Of a DNA stretch of 22,598 nt, positions 1 through 7,102 are shown piece after piece. Below the pieces are notes generated by a model. The model was not told the origin of the DNA, searched no databases, and saw only the letters and a program-made list of their open reading frames with translations. Both the position numbers and the translations under genes were made by a program. The stretch lies in contig CAKKOZ010000016.1 of NCBI GenBank assembly GCA_919901335.1, positions 1-22,598 of the forward strand, given 5' to 3'. This DNA is from Nitrospiria bacterium (lineage in GTDB: Bacteria; Nitrospirota; Nitrospiria; JACQBZ01). Position 1 is the stretch's first letter; every line of letters begins with the position of its first letter.

Positions 1-87
1 GCCGGCGCTCACGTTGAGGTGGATGATTCGAACGGCCATGCCAATTCCATCAAGGCGATGGATATGAAGATGGACAAGAAGAAGTAG
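1..87 (+). CDS. C-terminal end of an unknown protein (5' truncated)
   Basis: The window opens inside a reading frame (frame 1) that stops with TAG at 85-87. The 28 visible residues are polar and end in a Met/Lys-rich tail (MDMKMDKKK). A strong intrinsic terminator begins 15 nt after the stop, which supports this being the genuine end of a transcribed gene. There is too little sequence to assign a family. The frame is short, so the coding call rests on the terminator and an open frame only. Confidence 0.5.
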   Translation, partial: AGAHVEVDDSNGHANSIKAMDMKMDKKK

Positions 88-102
88 TTTGTGGCCGTTT
101 TT

Positions 103-141
103 AAATGAGGCACGGTGCTTCGGCGCCGTGCCTCATTTTTT
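103..141 (+). terminator. Rho-independent terminator
   Basis: A 16-bp stem (103-118 with 123-138, one G-U pair) is closed by a TTCG tetraloop (C-UUCG-G) and runs into a T tract ending at 141. The arms include ATGAGGCACGG and CCGTGCCTCAT. It would terminate the gene ending at 87. Because the stem is almost symmetrical (A-rich on one side, T-rich on the other), it could also act on minus-strand transcription. Confidence 0.93.
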
Positions 142-147
142 GTACGG

Positions 148-176
148 TTGATCTTTACGGGATTTTCTTGTATGAT
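148..176 (+). promoter_or_regulatory. Sigma70-type promoter for purMN
   Basis: A -35 box TTGATC (148-153) is separated by 17 nt from a -10 box TATGAT (171-176, five of six consensus bases). It sits just downstream of the terminator and 34 nt before the purM start codon. The predicted transcript would start near 183. Confidence 0.6.
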
Positions 177-209
177 CATTCCGTTTCCTCAACCTTTGGA
201 TTCTCATTC

Positions 210-1241
210 ATGCCGCGTCTCACCTACAAAGCGGCCGGTGTCAATATCGAGGCCGGCGATGACTTTATCCGGATGATCAAGCCGTTGGTCCGTTCCACGT
301 TCCGTCCCGAAGTGTTGACCGATATCGGCGGTTTCGGCGGACTGTTCGGGCTGGATGCCAAGAAGTATACAGAGCCGGTGCTGGTCTCCGGTACCGACGG
401 CGTGGGAACAAAACTTAAAATCGCGATCCAGATGAACCAGCACGACACGATCGGGATTGATCTGGTGGCGATGTCGGTCAATGACGTGGTCGTGACGGGC
501 GCCGAGCCGCTTTTCTTTTTGGACTATTTCGCGACCGGTAAACTGCAACCCCAGACGTCGGTCGAGGTTCTTCGGGGAATCGTCAAGGGCTGCCGGCTGG
601 CCGGATGCGCCTTGCTGGGCGGAGAGACGGCCGAGATGCCCTCATTCTATCCGGAGGGGGTTTACGACCTGGCCGGATTTGCGGTGGGCGTAGTCGAGAA
701 GAACCGCATCATTGACGGCAGCCGGATCAAGGCCGATGACGTCCTGATCGGCTTCGCCTCCAGCGGGCTGCACAGCAACGGATATTCGCTGGCCCGGAAA
801 ATCGCTTTTGAGGTGGCGGGCCATAACGTCACGGATCAGATCCAGGGCTGGAGCCATTCTTTGGGCGAAGAGCTTTTAACCCCGACCCGGATTTATGTCA
901 AATCCATCCTGCAACTGATCCGCGAAGTGGAGGTCAGGGGACTGGCGCATATCACCGGCGGAGGAATCACCGGAAATCTTCCGCGGATTCTTCCGGAGGG
1001 CTGCCAGGCGAAAATCAAGCGGGGGAGCTGGCCGGCTCCTCCGATTTTCGGATGGCTCGAAAAACAGGGCCGGATCGCCGTTGAAGAGATGTATCACGTC
1101 TTTAATATGGGAATCGGGATGGTGGCCGCAATCGATCCCGGTCAGGCGGAACGGGCGATCGAAAAATTAAAACGTCTGGGTGAGCCCGCGTTCGTGATCG
1201 GCAAGATTGTAAGGGGCGATAAGAAGGTGGTTTATGAATAA
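210..1241 (+). CDS. purM: Phosphoribosylformylglycinamidine cyclo-ligase (AIR synthetase)
   Basis: This enzyme makes 5-aminoimidazole ribonucleotide from FGAM with ATP, the fifth step of de novo purine synthesis, in the cytoplasm. The 343-residue product matches the usual family length of about 345. Visible motifs are the substrate/ATP segments SGTDGVGTKLKIA near residue 60, AMSVNDVVVTGAEPLFFLDY near 90 and LLGGETAEMP near 135, then the C-terminal lid motifs SSGLHSNGYSL and HITGGGITGNLPR. I chose the ATG at 210 because family homology begins there (MPRLTYKAAGV). The frame is open upstream, but that part overlaps the terminator and promoter. No clear Shine-Dalgarno precedes it. The last 8 bp overlap purN, so the two are one operon. 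Confidence 0.96.
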   Translation: MPRLTYKAAGVNIEAGDDFIRMIKPLVRSTFRPEVLTDIGGFGGLFGLDAKKYTEPVLVSGTDGVGTKLKIAIQMNQHDTIGIDLVAMSVNDVVVTGAEPLFFLDYFATGKLQPQTSVEVLRGIVKGCRLAGCALLGGETAEMPSFYPEGVYDLAGFAVGVVEKNRIIDGSRIKADDVLIGFASSGLHSNGYSLARKIAFEVAGHNVTDQIQGWSHSLGEELLTPTRIYVKSILQLIREVEVRGLAHITGGGITGNLPRILPEGCQAKIKRGSWPAPPIFGWLEKQGRIAVEEMYHVFNMGIGMVAAIDPGQAERAIEKLKRLGEPAFVIGKIVRGDKKVVYE

Positions 1242-1905
1242 ACCCAAGCTGCGGCTGGGCGTGCTGGCCTCCGGCCGGGGTTCGAACCTTGAGGCGATCA
1301 TTCAGGCCTGCTCGTCCGTCAAGATTCACGCGGGCGTTGAGGTCGTAATCAGCGATCGCCCCCAGTCCCAGGCGCTTGAACATGCGCGCCGGAATCAGAT
1401 CCCGGCCATTCATCTGGATCCCAGGGCGTATTCCGGCCGCGAGGAATACGACGAGGCCGCCGTCCGTCTCCTGCGCGAGCACCGTGTGGATCTGGTCGTG
1501 CTGGCGGGTTACATGCGGTTGATCACATCCCGGTTGATCGGGCCGTATAAGAATCGGATCATCAACATTCATCCCAGTCTTCTGCCTTCATTCCCGGGGC
1601 TCCATGCCCATCGCCAAGCGCTGGAGTGGGGGGTCCGCATTTCCGGCTGCACGGTCCATTTCGTGGATGAGACGATGGACCAGGGTTCGATCATCATTCA
1701 GGCGGCTGTGCCGGTTCTGGACGGCGATACGGAAGAGACGCTCGATGCCCGCGTGTTGGAACAGGAGCATCGGATTCTCCCGCAGGCCATTCAGTATCTT
1801 GCGGAGGATCGCCTCGAAATTTCAGGCCGGCGGGTAGTTTTAAAATCGCCGAAACCGATGGCAGGGGTGAACGTCATATCGCCCCTGATTGAAATCGGTC
1901 TCTGA
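1234..1905 (+). CDS. purN: Phosphoribosylglycinamide formyltransferase (GART)
   Basis: PurN transfers a formyl group from 10-formyl-THF to GAR, the third step of purine synthesis. The N-terminal phosphate-binding loop LASGRGSNLEAI (about residues 10-21), the active-site INIHPSLLPSFPGLHAH block (Asn and His of the catalytic triad) and FVDETMDQGSII (catalytic Asp) are all present. At 223 residues it is slightly longer than the typical 190-215. The start ATG overlaps the end of purM by 8 bp and is preceded by AAGAAGGTGG, so translation is probably coupled. Having purM directly followed by purN is a common bacterial arrangement. Confidence 0.96.
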   Translation: MNKPKLRLGVLASGRGSNLEAIIQACSSVKIHAGVEVVISDRPQSQALEHARRNQIPAIHLDPRAYSGREEYDEAAVRLLREHRVDLVVLAGYMRLITSRLIGPYKNRIINIHPSLLPSFPGLHAHRQALEWGVRISGCTVHFVDETMDQGSIIIQAAVPVLDGDTEETLDARVLEQEHRILPQAIQYLAEDRLEISGRRVVLKSPKPMAGVNVISPLIEIGL

Positions 1906-1951
1906 AGGGGCGGCTTGAAACAGTGCTGACATTCGGTTTGATGCATCATGT

Positions 1952-2027
1952 GGGGCTGTAGCTCAGTTGGGAGAGCGTCGCGTTCGCAATGCGAAGGCCG
2001 CCGGTTCGATCCCGGCCAGCTCCACCA
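1952..2027 (+). tRNA. tRNA-Ala (anticodon CGC)
   Basis: A full 76-nt cloverleaf including an encoded CCA. The acceptor stem GGGGCTG pairs with CAGCTCC and contains the G3-U70 wobble that marks alanine tRNAs. The D-arm is GCTC..GAGC, the anticodon stem TCGCG/TGCGA carries the loop TTCGCAA (anticodon CGC, reading GCG), and the T-arm is GCCGG-TTCGATC-CCGGC. It lies 46 bp after purN with no convincing promoter of its own, so it may be cotranscribed with purMN. Its 3' end is 1 nt from the nadK stop codon on the other strand. Confidence 0.97.
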
Positions 2028-2028
2028 T

Positions 2029-2886
2029 TTACCCTTCACCCCATTTGAGCTTCCGCCGAAGCACTTCGTAATAGTTCCGTTGCGGCGACCGGATCAGCTT
2101 GATCTTGCTTCCGGCCGTCCGGATCTCGACCACATCCTCGTGCCGGAGGGAGAACCCGACCTGTCCATCGAAGGTCACCATGGTTCCTTCCTCCCGGGTT
2201 TTTGATATGACCTCGACATGCACATCGTTCGGGATCACGATCGGCCGGTTGGTCAGGGTGTGCGGGCTGATGGGGGTGAGGACCATGGCCTCGACCGACG
2301 GATAGATGATCGGCCCCCCTGCGGACAGGGAGTAGGCCGTGGAACCGGTGGGTGTGGCCAGGATCAATCCGTCGCCCCGAAGCGCGGTGACGAACTGGCT
2401 GTTGATGAAAATCTCCAGCTTGATCATCCGGGCCAGGGTCCCCTTGCTGATGACGACATCGTTTAAGACAAGAGATTGAGCCACCCGCTCTCCCTGCCGG
2501 TGGACGGTGGCCTTCAGCATCAAACGGTCGTCCGTCACGAACTCGTCCTTGAAGATCGTCCCCAGGGCGCCGAACAACTCTTCAACGGTGACCTCGGTGA
2601 GGAACCCCAGACCGCCGAGATTCACGCCCAGGATCGGGACGTCCTTTCCTTCCACCAGACGCGCAACGCTCAAAAGCGTTCCATCGCCGCCCAGAACAAT
2701 CAGCATCTCGACCAGCGATGGTACTTTGGACTTCTGGTAAGGGGAGGCCAGGCCGGCAATGGAGGCGGTGTCGGAATCCAGGATCGCCTCTTTTTCCTGC
2801 CGGACGAGCCAGGGGAGGAGCTCATCCAGTATCTTCTTCACGGCCTGCGAGTTCTGCGGTTTGGCGATGATTCCTATTTTTTTCAT
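2029..2886 (-). CDS. nadK: NAD kinase
   Basis: NAD kinase makes NADP from NAD with ATP (or polyphosphate). The 285-residue product is the usual bacterial size. The diagnostic GGDGT motif is at residues 66-70, and the second family block (TPTGSTAYSLSAGGPI, then SPHTLTNRPIVIP) follows. The start ATG (2884-2886) has a GGAAAG ribosome-binding site 5 nt upstream on the minus strand. A strong divergent-facing promoter (2941-2969) drives it. The gene converges on tRNA-Ala with no terminator visible between them. Confidence 0.96.
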   Translation of the reverse strand: MKKIGIIAKPQNSQAVKKILDELLPWLVRQEKEAILDSDTASIAGLASPYQKSKVPSLVEMLIVLGGDGTLLSVARLVEGKDVPILGVNLGGLGFLTEVTVEELFGALGTIFKDEFVTDDRLMLKATVHRQGERVAQSLVLNDVVISKGTLARMIKLEIFINSQFVTALRGDGLILATPTGSTAYSLSAGGPIIYPSVEAMVLTPISPHTLTNRPIVIPNDVHVEVISKTREEGTMVTFDGQVGFSLRHEDVVEIRTAGSKIKLIRSPQRNYYEVLRRKLKWGEG

Positions 2887-2940
2887 TCGATCTTTCCGTG
2901 GTATTCCGCTTCATTCGGATAAATGGCGCGATCGAGAACC

Positions 2941-2969
2941 ATTTTAGACAGCTTCCGGCGGTTTGTCAA
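2941..2969 (-). promoter_or_regulatory. Sigma70-type promoter for nadK
   Basis: Read on the minus strand: -35 TTGACA (plus-strand 2964-2969), 17-nt spacer, -10 TAAAAT (2941-2946, five of six consensus). The predicted start is near 2934, about 48 nt before the nadK ATG. This is one of the best consensus matches in the window. Confidence 0.75.
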
Positions 2970-3009
2970 CGCGGCTATTTCGGGCTTAAAAAAGAGCCAT
3001 AAAAAATAT

Positions 3010-3039
3010 TTGACAAGTGTTTTAATTTGTGTTAACAAT
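3010..3039 (+). promoter_or_regulatory. Sigma70-type promoter, divergent from nadK
   Basis: A perfect -35 TTGACA (3010-3015) is followed 18 nt later by AACAAT (3034-3039, four of six). The flanks are AT-rich (run of A before the -35). It would transcribe the anchored protein starting near 3124 and perhaps, by read-through, the respiratory cluster. Confidence 0.5.
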
Positions 3040-3123
3040 ACGTCCCTTACGTTTGTGAATCATGCCGATCCGATGGTGGTTCTTCCAGGAAGGGCCATTT
3101 CCGAGAAGAAGCGTCTCGCATTT

Positions 3124-3693
3124 ATGGTCAAGGTTAAAGAGGTGATGGCCAAGAGTGTGTTTACCGTTTCAAAAAAACGAAAATCAAAGAGACAACGGTG
3201 GGTCTGGGGAACATTACCAATACTTATCCTCCTCGCTTCACCGGTGTTTGCGACCCATGAAATAGATCACCGATTCATCGTCCACGGCACGATTCGTGAT
3301 GACCGTGGGAATCCGGTGGCGAATGCCAAGGTGATCGTAGTGGCCCCCCGGCTGGATGAAGGAATGACGGCCTTCGCCGATCGCAACGGCGATTTTGAAG
3401 CCCTTCTTCATCTCCATAATACCGATCTTGGGGATGAAATTATCGTAACGGCCCTGGATCAAAAGAAAACGATCCGGGCCGAGTTTGATCCAAACGACAA
3501 GGTCACGATTCGGAAGGCGCGTGTGGATTTCGGAGCGCCGACCGCGAAGAACGACGGAAAAGGTTTCCTGGAAAACGGCGCGGTCATGGGAACGGCCATG
3601 CTTGTAGGGGCGGTCGTTGTGTTTGCCCTCTATCGGCGTTATGGAAAACGCAAACATCCGGCGACACCGAAGGCGCGTGGCAAAGGGAGGTAG
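3124..3693 (+). CDS. Exported, membrane-anchored protein with carboxypeptidase-regulatory-like (transthyretin-like) domain
   Basis: The product begins with a basic stretch (KKRKSKRQRW) and a hydrophobic signal segment ending PVFATHE, typical of Sec export. A beta-sandwich CarboxypepD_reg-like region follows (VHGTIRDDRGNPVANAKVIV, then DRNGDFEALL), and then a C-terminal TM helix (GTAMLVGAVVVFALYRR) with a basic cytoplasmic tail. The frame is open upstream to 2923. I place the start at ATG 3124, downstream of the promoter at 3010-3039. ATG 3073 or 3145 are alternatives and none has a strong Shine-Dalgarno. No enzyme function can be assigned. Its position at the head of the respiratory cluster suggests a scaffold or surface role for that complex, which is inference. 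Confidence 0.75.
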   Translation: MVKVKEVMAKSVFTVSKKRKSKRQRWVWGTLPILILLASPVFATHEIDHRFIVHGTIRDDRGNPVANAKVIVVAPRLDEGMTAFADRNGDFEALLHLHNTDLGDEIIVTALDQKKTIRAEFDPNDKVTIRKARVDFGAPTAKNDGKGFLENGAVMGTAMLVGAVVVFALYRRYGKRKHPATPKARGKGR

Positions 3694-3750
3694 GATCTCA
3701 CGTTGAGGGCGCGGAGGAACAAGCCACATAAAGATCGGTATAGGTTGTGA

Positions 3751-3797
3751 CGCTTTCCCTCTCGATGAATAGTAAATGGGGGTGGAGGCGTTTTTTT
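3751..3797 (+). terminator. Candidate intrinsic terminator or attenuator hairpin
   Basis: Arms 3751-3763 and 3778-3790 pair at 12 of 13 positions (8 Watson-Crick, 4 G-U, one mismatch) around a 14-nt loop and are followed directly by seven Ts (3791-3797). It may end the transcript of the preceding gene. The 3' arm contains GGAGG (3784-3788), which would be the ribosome-binding site of the leader ORF at 3798, so folding would also hide that site. The many G-U pairs make stability uncertain. Confidence 0.45.
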
Positions 3798-3851
3798 ATG
3801 AGTGCGATTGGGCCGCGGTTGTTCATGTCTGATAAAAACGGAGGGTCATGA
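3798..3851 (+). CDS. Possible 17-residue leader peptide coupled to the cytochrome c gene
   Basis: ATG at 3798 is preceded by GGAGG (3784-3788, 9 nt away), and the frame runs 17 codons (MSAIGPRLFMSDKNGGS) to a TGA at 3849-3851 that overlaps the ATG at 3848 as ATGA. The peptide itself has no recognisable feature. The overlap and ribosome-binding site suggest translational coupling to, or control of, the downstream cytochrome c lipoprotein. It could also be chance, since such short frames are common. Confidence 0.35.
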   Translation: MSAIGPRLFMSDKNGGS

Positions 3852-4336
3852 TGAAAAAGTCTGCTGCAGTTCTGGGAATGATGGGTCTGGTTGGTTTCAT
3901 CACGGCATGCGGCGGGGGCGAAAGCCCGATCATGGCGCCTCCGCCCGTTCCGGCGGAATATGCCGACAAGCATATGCCGGCGGGATGGTGGACGGATCAA
4001 AAGATATTTGAAGAAGGCAGGGAGCTCTTCGAAGGCAAGAAGGATATTGACGTGAATTGTGCGAGCTGTCATGGGATGGACGGGAAACCCAAGAAACGGG
4101 GCGCCCGGGACTTTCGCGTCGCTGAACGAATGAAGCTCTATTCCGATAGCTACATGCTCTGGAGAGTTTCGGAAGGCGTTCCGAAAACCAAGATGAAGGC
4201 CTGGAAATCCAAGTTGTCGGAGGAAGACCGGTGGAAGGTGATTGCCTACATTCACAAGTTTTCGCACGGCGGCAATCCGGCGCCGCATGATGATTATGCC
4301 CCCTCTTCACCCAGCAGCGGTGGCGCAGGAGGTTAG
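3848..4336 (+). CDS. Lipoprotein monoheme cytochrome c
   Basis: The N-terminus is a lipoprotein signal (hydrophobic stretch then lipobox ITAC, lipidated Cys at residue 21), followed by a Pro-rich linker. A single class-I cytochrome c domain follows, with CASCH at 71-75 and the likely distal ligand Met116 in KTKMKAWKSKLSEEDRWKVI. It should sit on the outer face of the cytoplasmic membrane and pass electrons to or from the bd-like subunit encoded next, which starts immediately after its stop. ATG 3848 overlaps the leader stop (ATGA). ATG 3851 is better spaced from the GGAGGG at 3840-3845, so either may be used. The tail is Ser/Gly/Pro-rich. Confidence 0.9.
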   Translation: MMKKSAAVLGMMGLVGFITACGGGESPIMAPPPVPAEYADKHMPAGWWTDQKIFEEGRELFEGKKDIDVNCASCHGMDGKPKKRGARDFRVAERMKLYSDSYMLWRVSEGVPKTKMKAWKSKLSEEDRWKVIAYIHKFSHGGNPAPHDDYAPSSPSSGGAGG

Positions 4337-6238
4337 ATGATGAAATCAGTGGAGAAAGTCTGCTTCCAGAGTGATCGCCTCATCCTGCTGATGTCCGTTG
4401 CAGCGTGCGTGTTCATGATGGCTTCACCTGCGCTCGGGCAGACCACCGAGATCCTTCGGCCCCGCGAGTTTCCCTTCATGGGCAACCGGGTGGCGGTCTG
4501 GGTCGTTGCCCAGCTCCATATTCTGTTTGCCGCCTTTATTCTGGGCGCCCCGATCTTCGTGGTAATTTCGGAATGGCTCGGGATGAAGCACGGGGACCCG
4601 CGGTATGACCGTCTGGCAAAAGAAGTCACCAAGGTCACCGCGATCCTTTACAGCATGACCGCACTGACAGGGGGCTTCTTTGTCCTTGTCCTGGTGGCCG
4701 GCTATCCGCAGTTGACCGCGTGGCTCTTCAATCACTTCTTTCCGATCATGGCGATCGCCTATCCGCTCCTGTTCATCGCCGAGACCCTTGTCCTCTATTT
4801 GTATTGGTACTCCTGGGATGCGTTGCAGGGCGACAAAAAGGGAAGGCATCTGGCCATTGGGGTATTGCTGAATCTGATCGGCATCACCACTCTTTTTGTC
4901 ATTGACGCACCCACCGCCTTTATGAATACCCCCGTGAGGGCGACTGAAGAGCTGGGAATGAGTCTTCGGGCCTATGTTGAAACAACCGCGACCTTCTGGG
5001 ACAAGGTGAATAACTTTAGCTGGATGCCGATGAATTTTCACCGGCTGGTGGGCAATATCACCTTCGGGGGATTTATCGCCGGGCTGATCGCGGCCTATAT
5101 GTACATGTTTTCTAAAACGGAGGAAGAGAAGGCCTACTACGATTGGATGGGGTTCGTGGGCAACTTTATAGGGATCGGGGCGCTTCTCTTTCTGCCGCTC
5201 ATGGGATATGTTTACGGCTCCGAGTTCTATGACTACGATGCCTCAATCGGTCCTTACATGATGGCAGATCAGCTCTCGATGTTTTTTGAGATGCAGGGCG
5301 GGATGGTAAGCCTTATTTTCCTCGCGAGCGCCTACTATATCTGGCTTTCCTTGAAACGGATCGATATCCCTGACTATTCAACCAAGGTTTCGCGGAATAT
5401 CATAGCAGGAATTTTATCCGCCTTTCTTCCCGGACTGGGCCAGTTTTATAACAGACAGTGGGCCGCAGGAGCGGGATTCCTGATCGGTCAGGCCGCGGTT
5501 CTGGGATCGGTCCTCTATGTGAGTTCCCTCCATCTTGAGGAGGGCCTGGGCCTGCTGCTTCTGCTCTTCCTGTTTCCGATCGGAATTCAGATCGCCGGCT
5601 CCGCCCATGCGGTTAAACACGCCCGGGAGGGTGAGCCGACTCGAAACCTTCTGACGCTCCCGGTTCGACTGTTTGCGCAAGTTCTTTTAGGACTGGAGGG
5701 GCTGGCCCTTCGACGGCGGGAAGCGGTGATTAAGGTGGCCTTTTTCATCCTCCTTTTAGGCAGTGCAATCTGGGTGACTCCCCATGCCTTTGTGGGCGCG
5801 GTTTCCGCATTGACGGATGAAACGGCCGAAAGCCTATCTCTGCCTGCCGAGTGGGACTTTCTGGCTTTGATGCCGGCCAAAAACACGGCGGCCTCTTTGA
5901 TGGTTCTCACAATCTTACTGAGCTTTATCCTGTATACCCGGGCGATCCGCCGAGGGAGAATCCAGTGGGGTAAAATCGATTTCTCCTCCCAATTTGCATT
6001 GATATTTTTGGCCTTCAGCGCCATTTGGACGATGGGGCTGATGGGGGTGGTTCGATCTTCGTTAAGAAAGTATTTTCATGTCTATGATCTGGTTCCCGAT
6101 CTCAGTCCGAATTCTTTTACACCGACCCTGGCCGATTCAAGCGTTCTGATCACGATTCTGACCGTTATTTTTTTCGGAATCGTGAGTCTGGCAATCTGGC
6201 TGGCCCTCGGGATGACCAAGAATAAGGTCAAAGGATAA
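4337..6238 (+). CDS. bd-like oxidase subunit I (CydA-like) with an inserted TM2-like membrane domain
   Basis: A polytopic protein of about 633 residues resembling cytochrome bd subunit I. After an N-terminal hydrophobic segment come conserved blocks around His61 (VVAQLHILFAAFILGAPIF) and His235 (MPMNFHRLVGNITFGGFIAG), the likely heme-b ligands, then YDWMGFVGNFIGIGALLFLP. Residues about 345-462 form an insertion with a TM2/DUF5683-like signature (AFLPGLGQFYNRQWAAG) that is missing from the paralog at 10055. The core resumes at VIKVAFFILLLGSAIWVTPHAF, followed by MGVVRSS...FHVYD. There is no CydB gene. AGGAGG (4327-4332) precedes ATG 4337 and 4340, and spacing favours the second. The role is probably reduction of O2 or quinone within this complex, which is inference. 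Confidence 0.85.
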   Translation: MMKSVEKVCFQSDRLILLMSVAACVFMMASPALGQTTEILRPREFPFMGNRVAVWVVAQLHILFAAFILGAPIFVVISEWLGMKHGDPRYDRLAKEVTKVTAILYSMTALTGGFFVLVLVAGYPQLTAWLFNHFFPIMAIAYPLLFIAETLVLYLYWYSWDALQGDKKGRHLAIGVLLNLIGITTLFVIDAPTAFMNTPVRATEELGMSLRAYVETTATFWDKVNNFSWMPMNFHRLVGNITFGGFIAGLIAAYMYMFSKTEEEKAYYDWMGFVGNFIGIGALLFLPLMGYVYGSEFYDYDASIGPYMMADQLSMFFEMQGGMVSLIFLASAYYIWLSLKRIDIPDYSTKVSRNIIAGILSAFLPGLGQFYNRQWAAGAGFLIGQAAVLGSVLYVSSLHLEEGLGLLLLLFLFPIGIQIAGSAHAVKHAREGEPTRNLLTLPVRLFAQVLLGLEGLALRRREAVIKVAFFILLLGSAIWVTPHAFVGAVSALTDETAESLSLPAEWDFLALMPAKNTAASLMVLTILLSFILYTRAIRRGRIQWGKIDFSSQFALIFLAFSAIWTMGLMGVVRSSLRKYFHVYDLVPDLSPNSFTPTLADSSVLITILTVIFFGIVSLAIWLALGMTKNKVKG

Positions 6239-6242
6239 CGCC

Positions 6243-7079
6243 ATGAATAAAGAAAAGACTTGGTGGCAGATCATTCGATTGAAGTTACTCGTATCAACTA
6301 TAATGTCTGCATCGCTTTGGGTGGGGAGCGGTCAGTTGGGCTTCCCTCTAATTTTTCAGGCGATGTTTGCGGGTTATGTCTTCTTCGGTTTTATTGTCTT
6401 CGTGTTACTGGATGCGCCGCCCCTCAAGGCTTTCAGCGGCTGGAAGGCCGGAACGGCCATTCTTGGTTTCTATCTGGTCTGTTCGGCTCTCTACATAACG
6501 GCCGGAACATTTTTACCGCAGTTCAGTTCCGAGACCGAGATGGAGGGCATTGATAGAAAAACGGTCAAGTACCGGGAGGATCCGGCCGTCACCGAATCGC
6601 TCCGTCATAGGTCAAGAGAGCTGTCCGAAAAGGCCGACGAAATCCTGGCCCGACTTGAGCAGCTTAAGGCCTCGGGTGAAAAGCTGGATATCGAGTCGGT
6701 CGAGGTTGCCGGCTTTTCTCCGAAATTACCCCCCTCCAGGGATGTAAGCGGTTTGGACATCGTGGAGCGGGGCAAGCTTGTCTATAAAGATCACGAGTGC
6801 TATAACTGTCACAAAATCGGCGGCAAGGGAGGGAAAAAGCGGGGGCCTGAACTGGACAACATGGGTAATCTTGCCACGGCCGAGCAGCTCAAGAAAAAGA
6901 TCTTCGAACCCACTGCATGGTATGCGGAGGGGTATGAGAAAAGGAAAAAAGACAAGATGCCGGATAAGTTTCCGGATGTCATGAGCGAAGAGGAACTTGA
7001 GGCGCTTGTGGCGTATCTTATGACGCTAAAGAACCCGGCTGTCAAGACTCCAAAGCCGGTGTTTCCATCCGGCTCCTAA
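6243..7079 (+). CDS. Membrane-anchored monoheme cytochrome c (three TM helices)
   Basis: Three hydrophobic helices (about residues 15-35, 39-56, 70-90) anchor the protein. A charged, possibly coiled segment (about 115-150) follows, then a C-terminal cytochrome c domain with CYNCH at 186-190 and candidate distal ligand Met239 (KDKMPDKFP) or Met247. It lies 4 bp after the first bd-like gene with AAAGGA as ribosome-binding site. Its membrane part is not a known quinone-binding family that I recognise. The likely job is to carry electrons between the Rieske/cytochrome b module that follows and the bd-like subunit before it. Confidence 0.87.
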   Translation: MNKEKTWWQIIRLKLLVSTIMSASLWVGSGQLGFPLIFQAMFAGYVFFGFIVFVLLDAPPLKAFSGWKAGTAILGFYLVCSALYITAGTFLPQFSSETEMEGIDRKTVKYREDPAVTESLRHRSRELSEKADEILARLEQLKASGEKLDIESVEVAGFSPKLPPSRDVSGLDIVERGKLVYKDHECYNCHKIGGKGGKKRGPELDNMGNLATAEQLKKKIFEPTAWYAEGYEKRKKDKMPDKFPDVMSEEELEALVAYLMTLKNPAVKTPKPVFPSGS

Positions 7080-7102
7080 TAGGAATCTCCGGCAGATAAA
7101 TC

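Noticed and set aside
1915..1943. Promoter candidate (TTGAAA) before tRNA-Ala
   Set aside because: The -10 region at correct spacing (TTGATG) matches consensus at only two positions.
2982..2998. Short inverted repeat GGCTTAAAAAAGAGCC near the nadK promoter
   Set aside because: Only about four to five pairs; too weak for a terminator or a reliable operator.
2923..3123. Upstream extension of the anchored protein to 2923
   Set aside because: It would run through both divergent promoters, has no ribosome site, and adds residues before the natural signal peptide.
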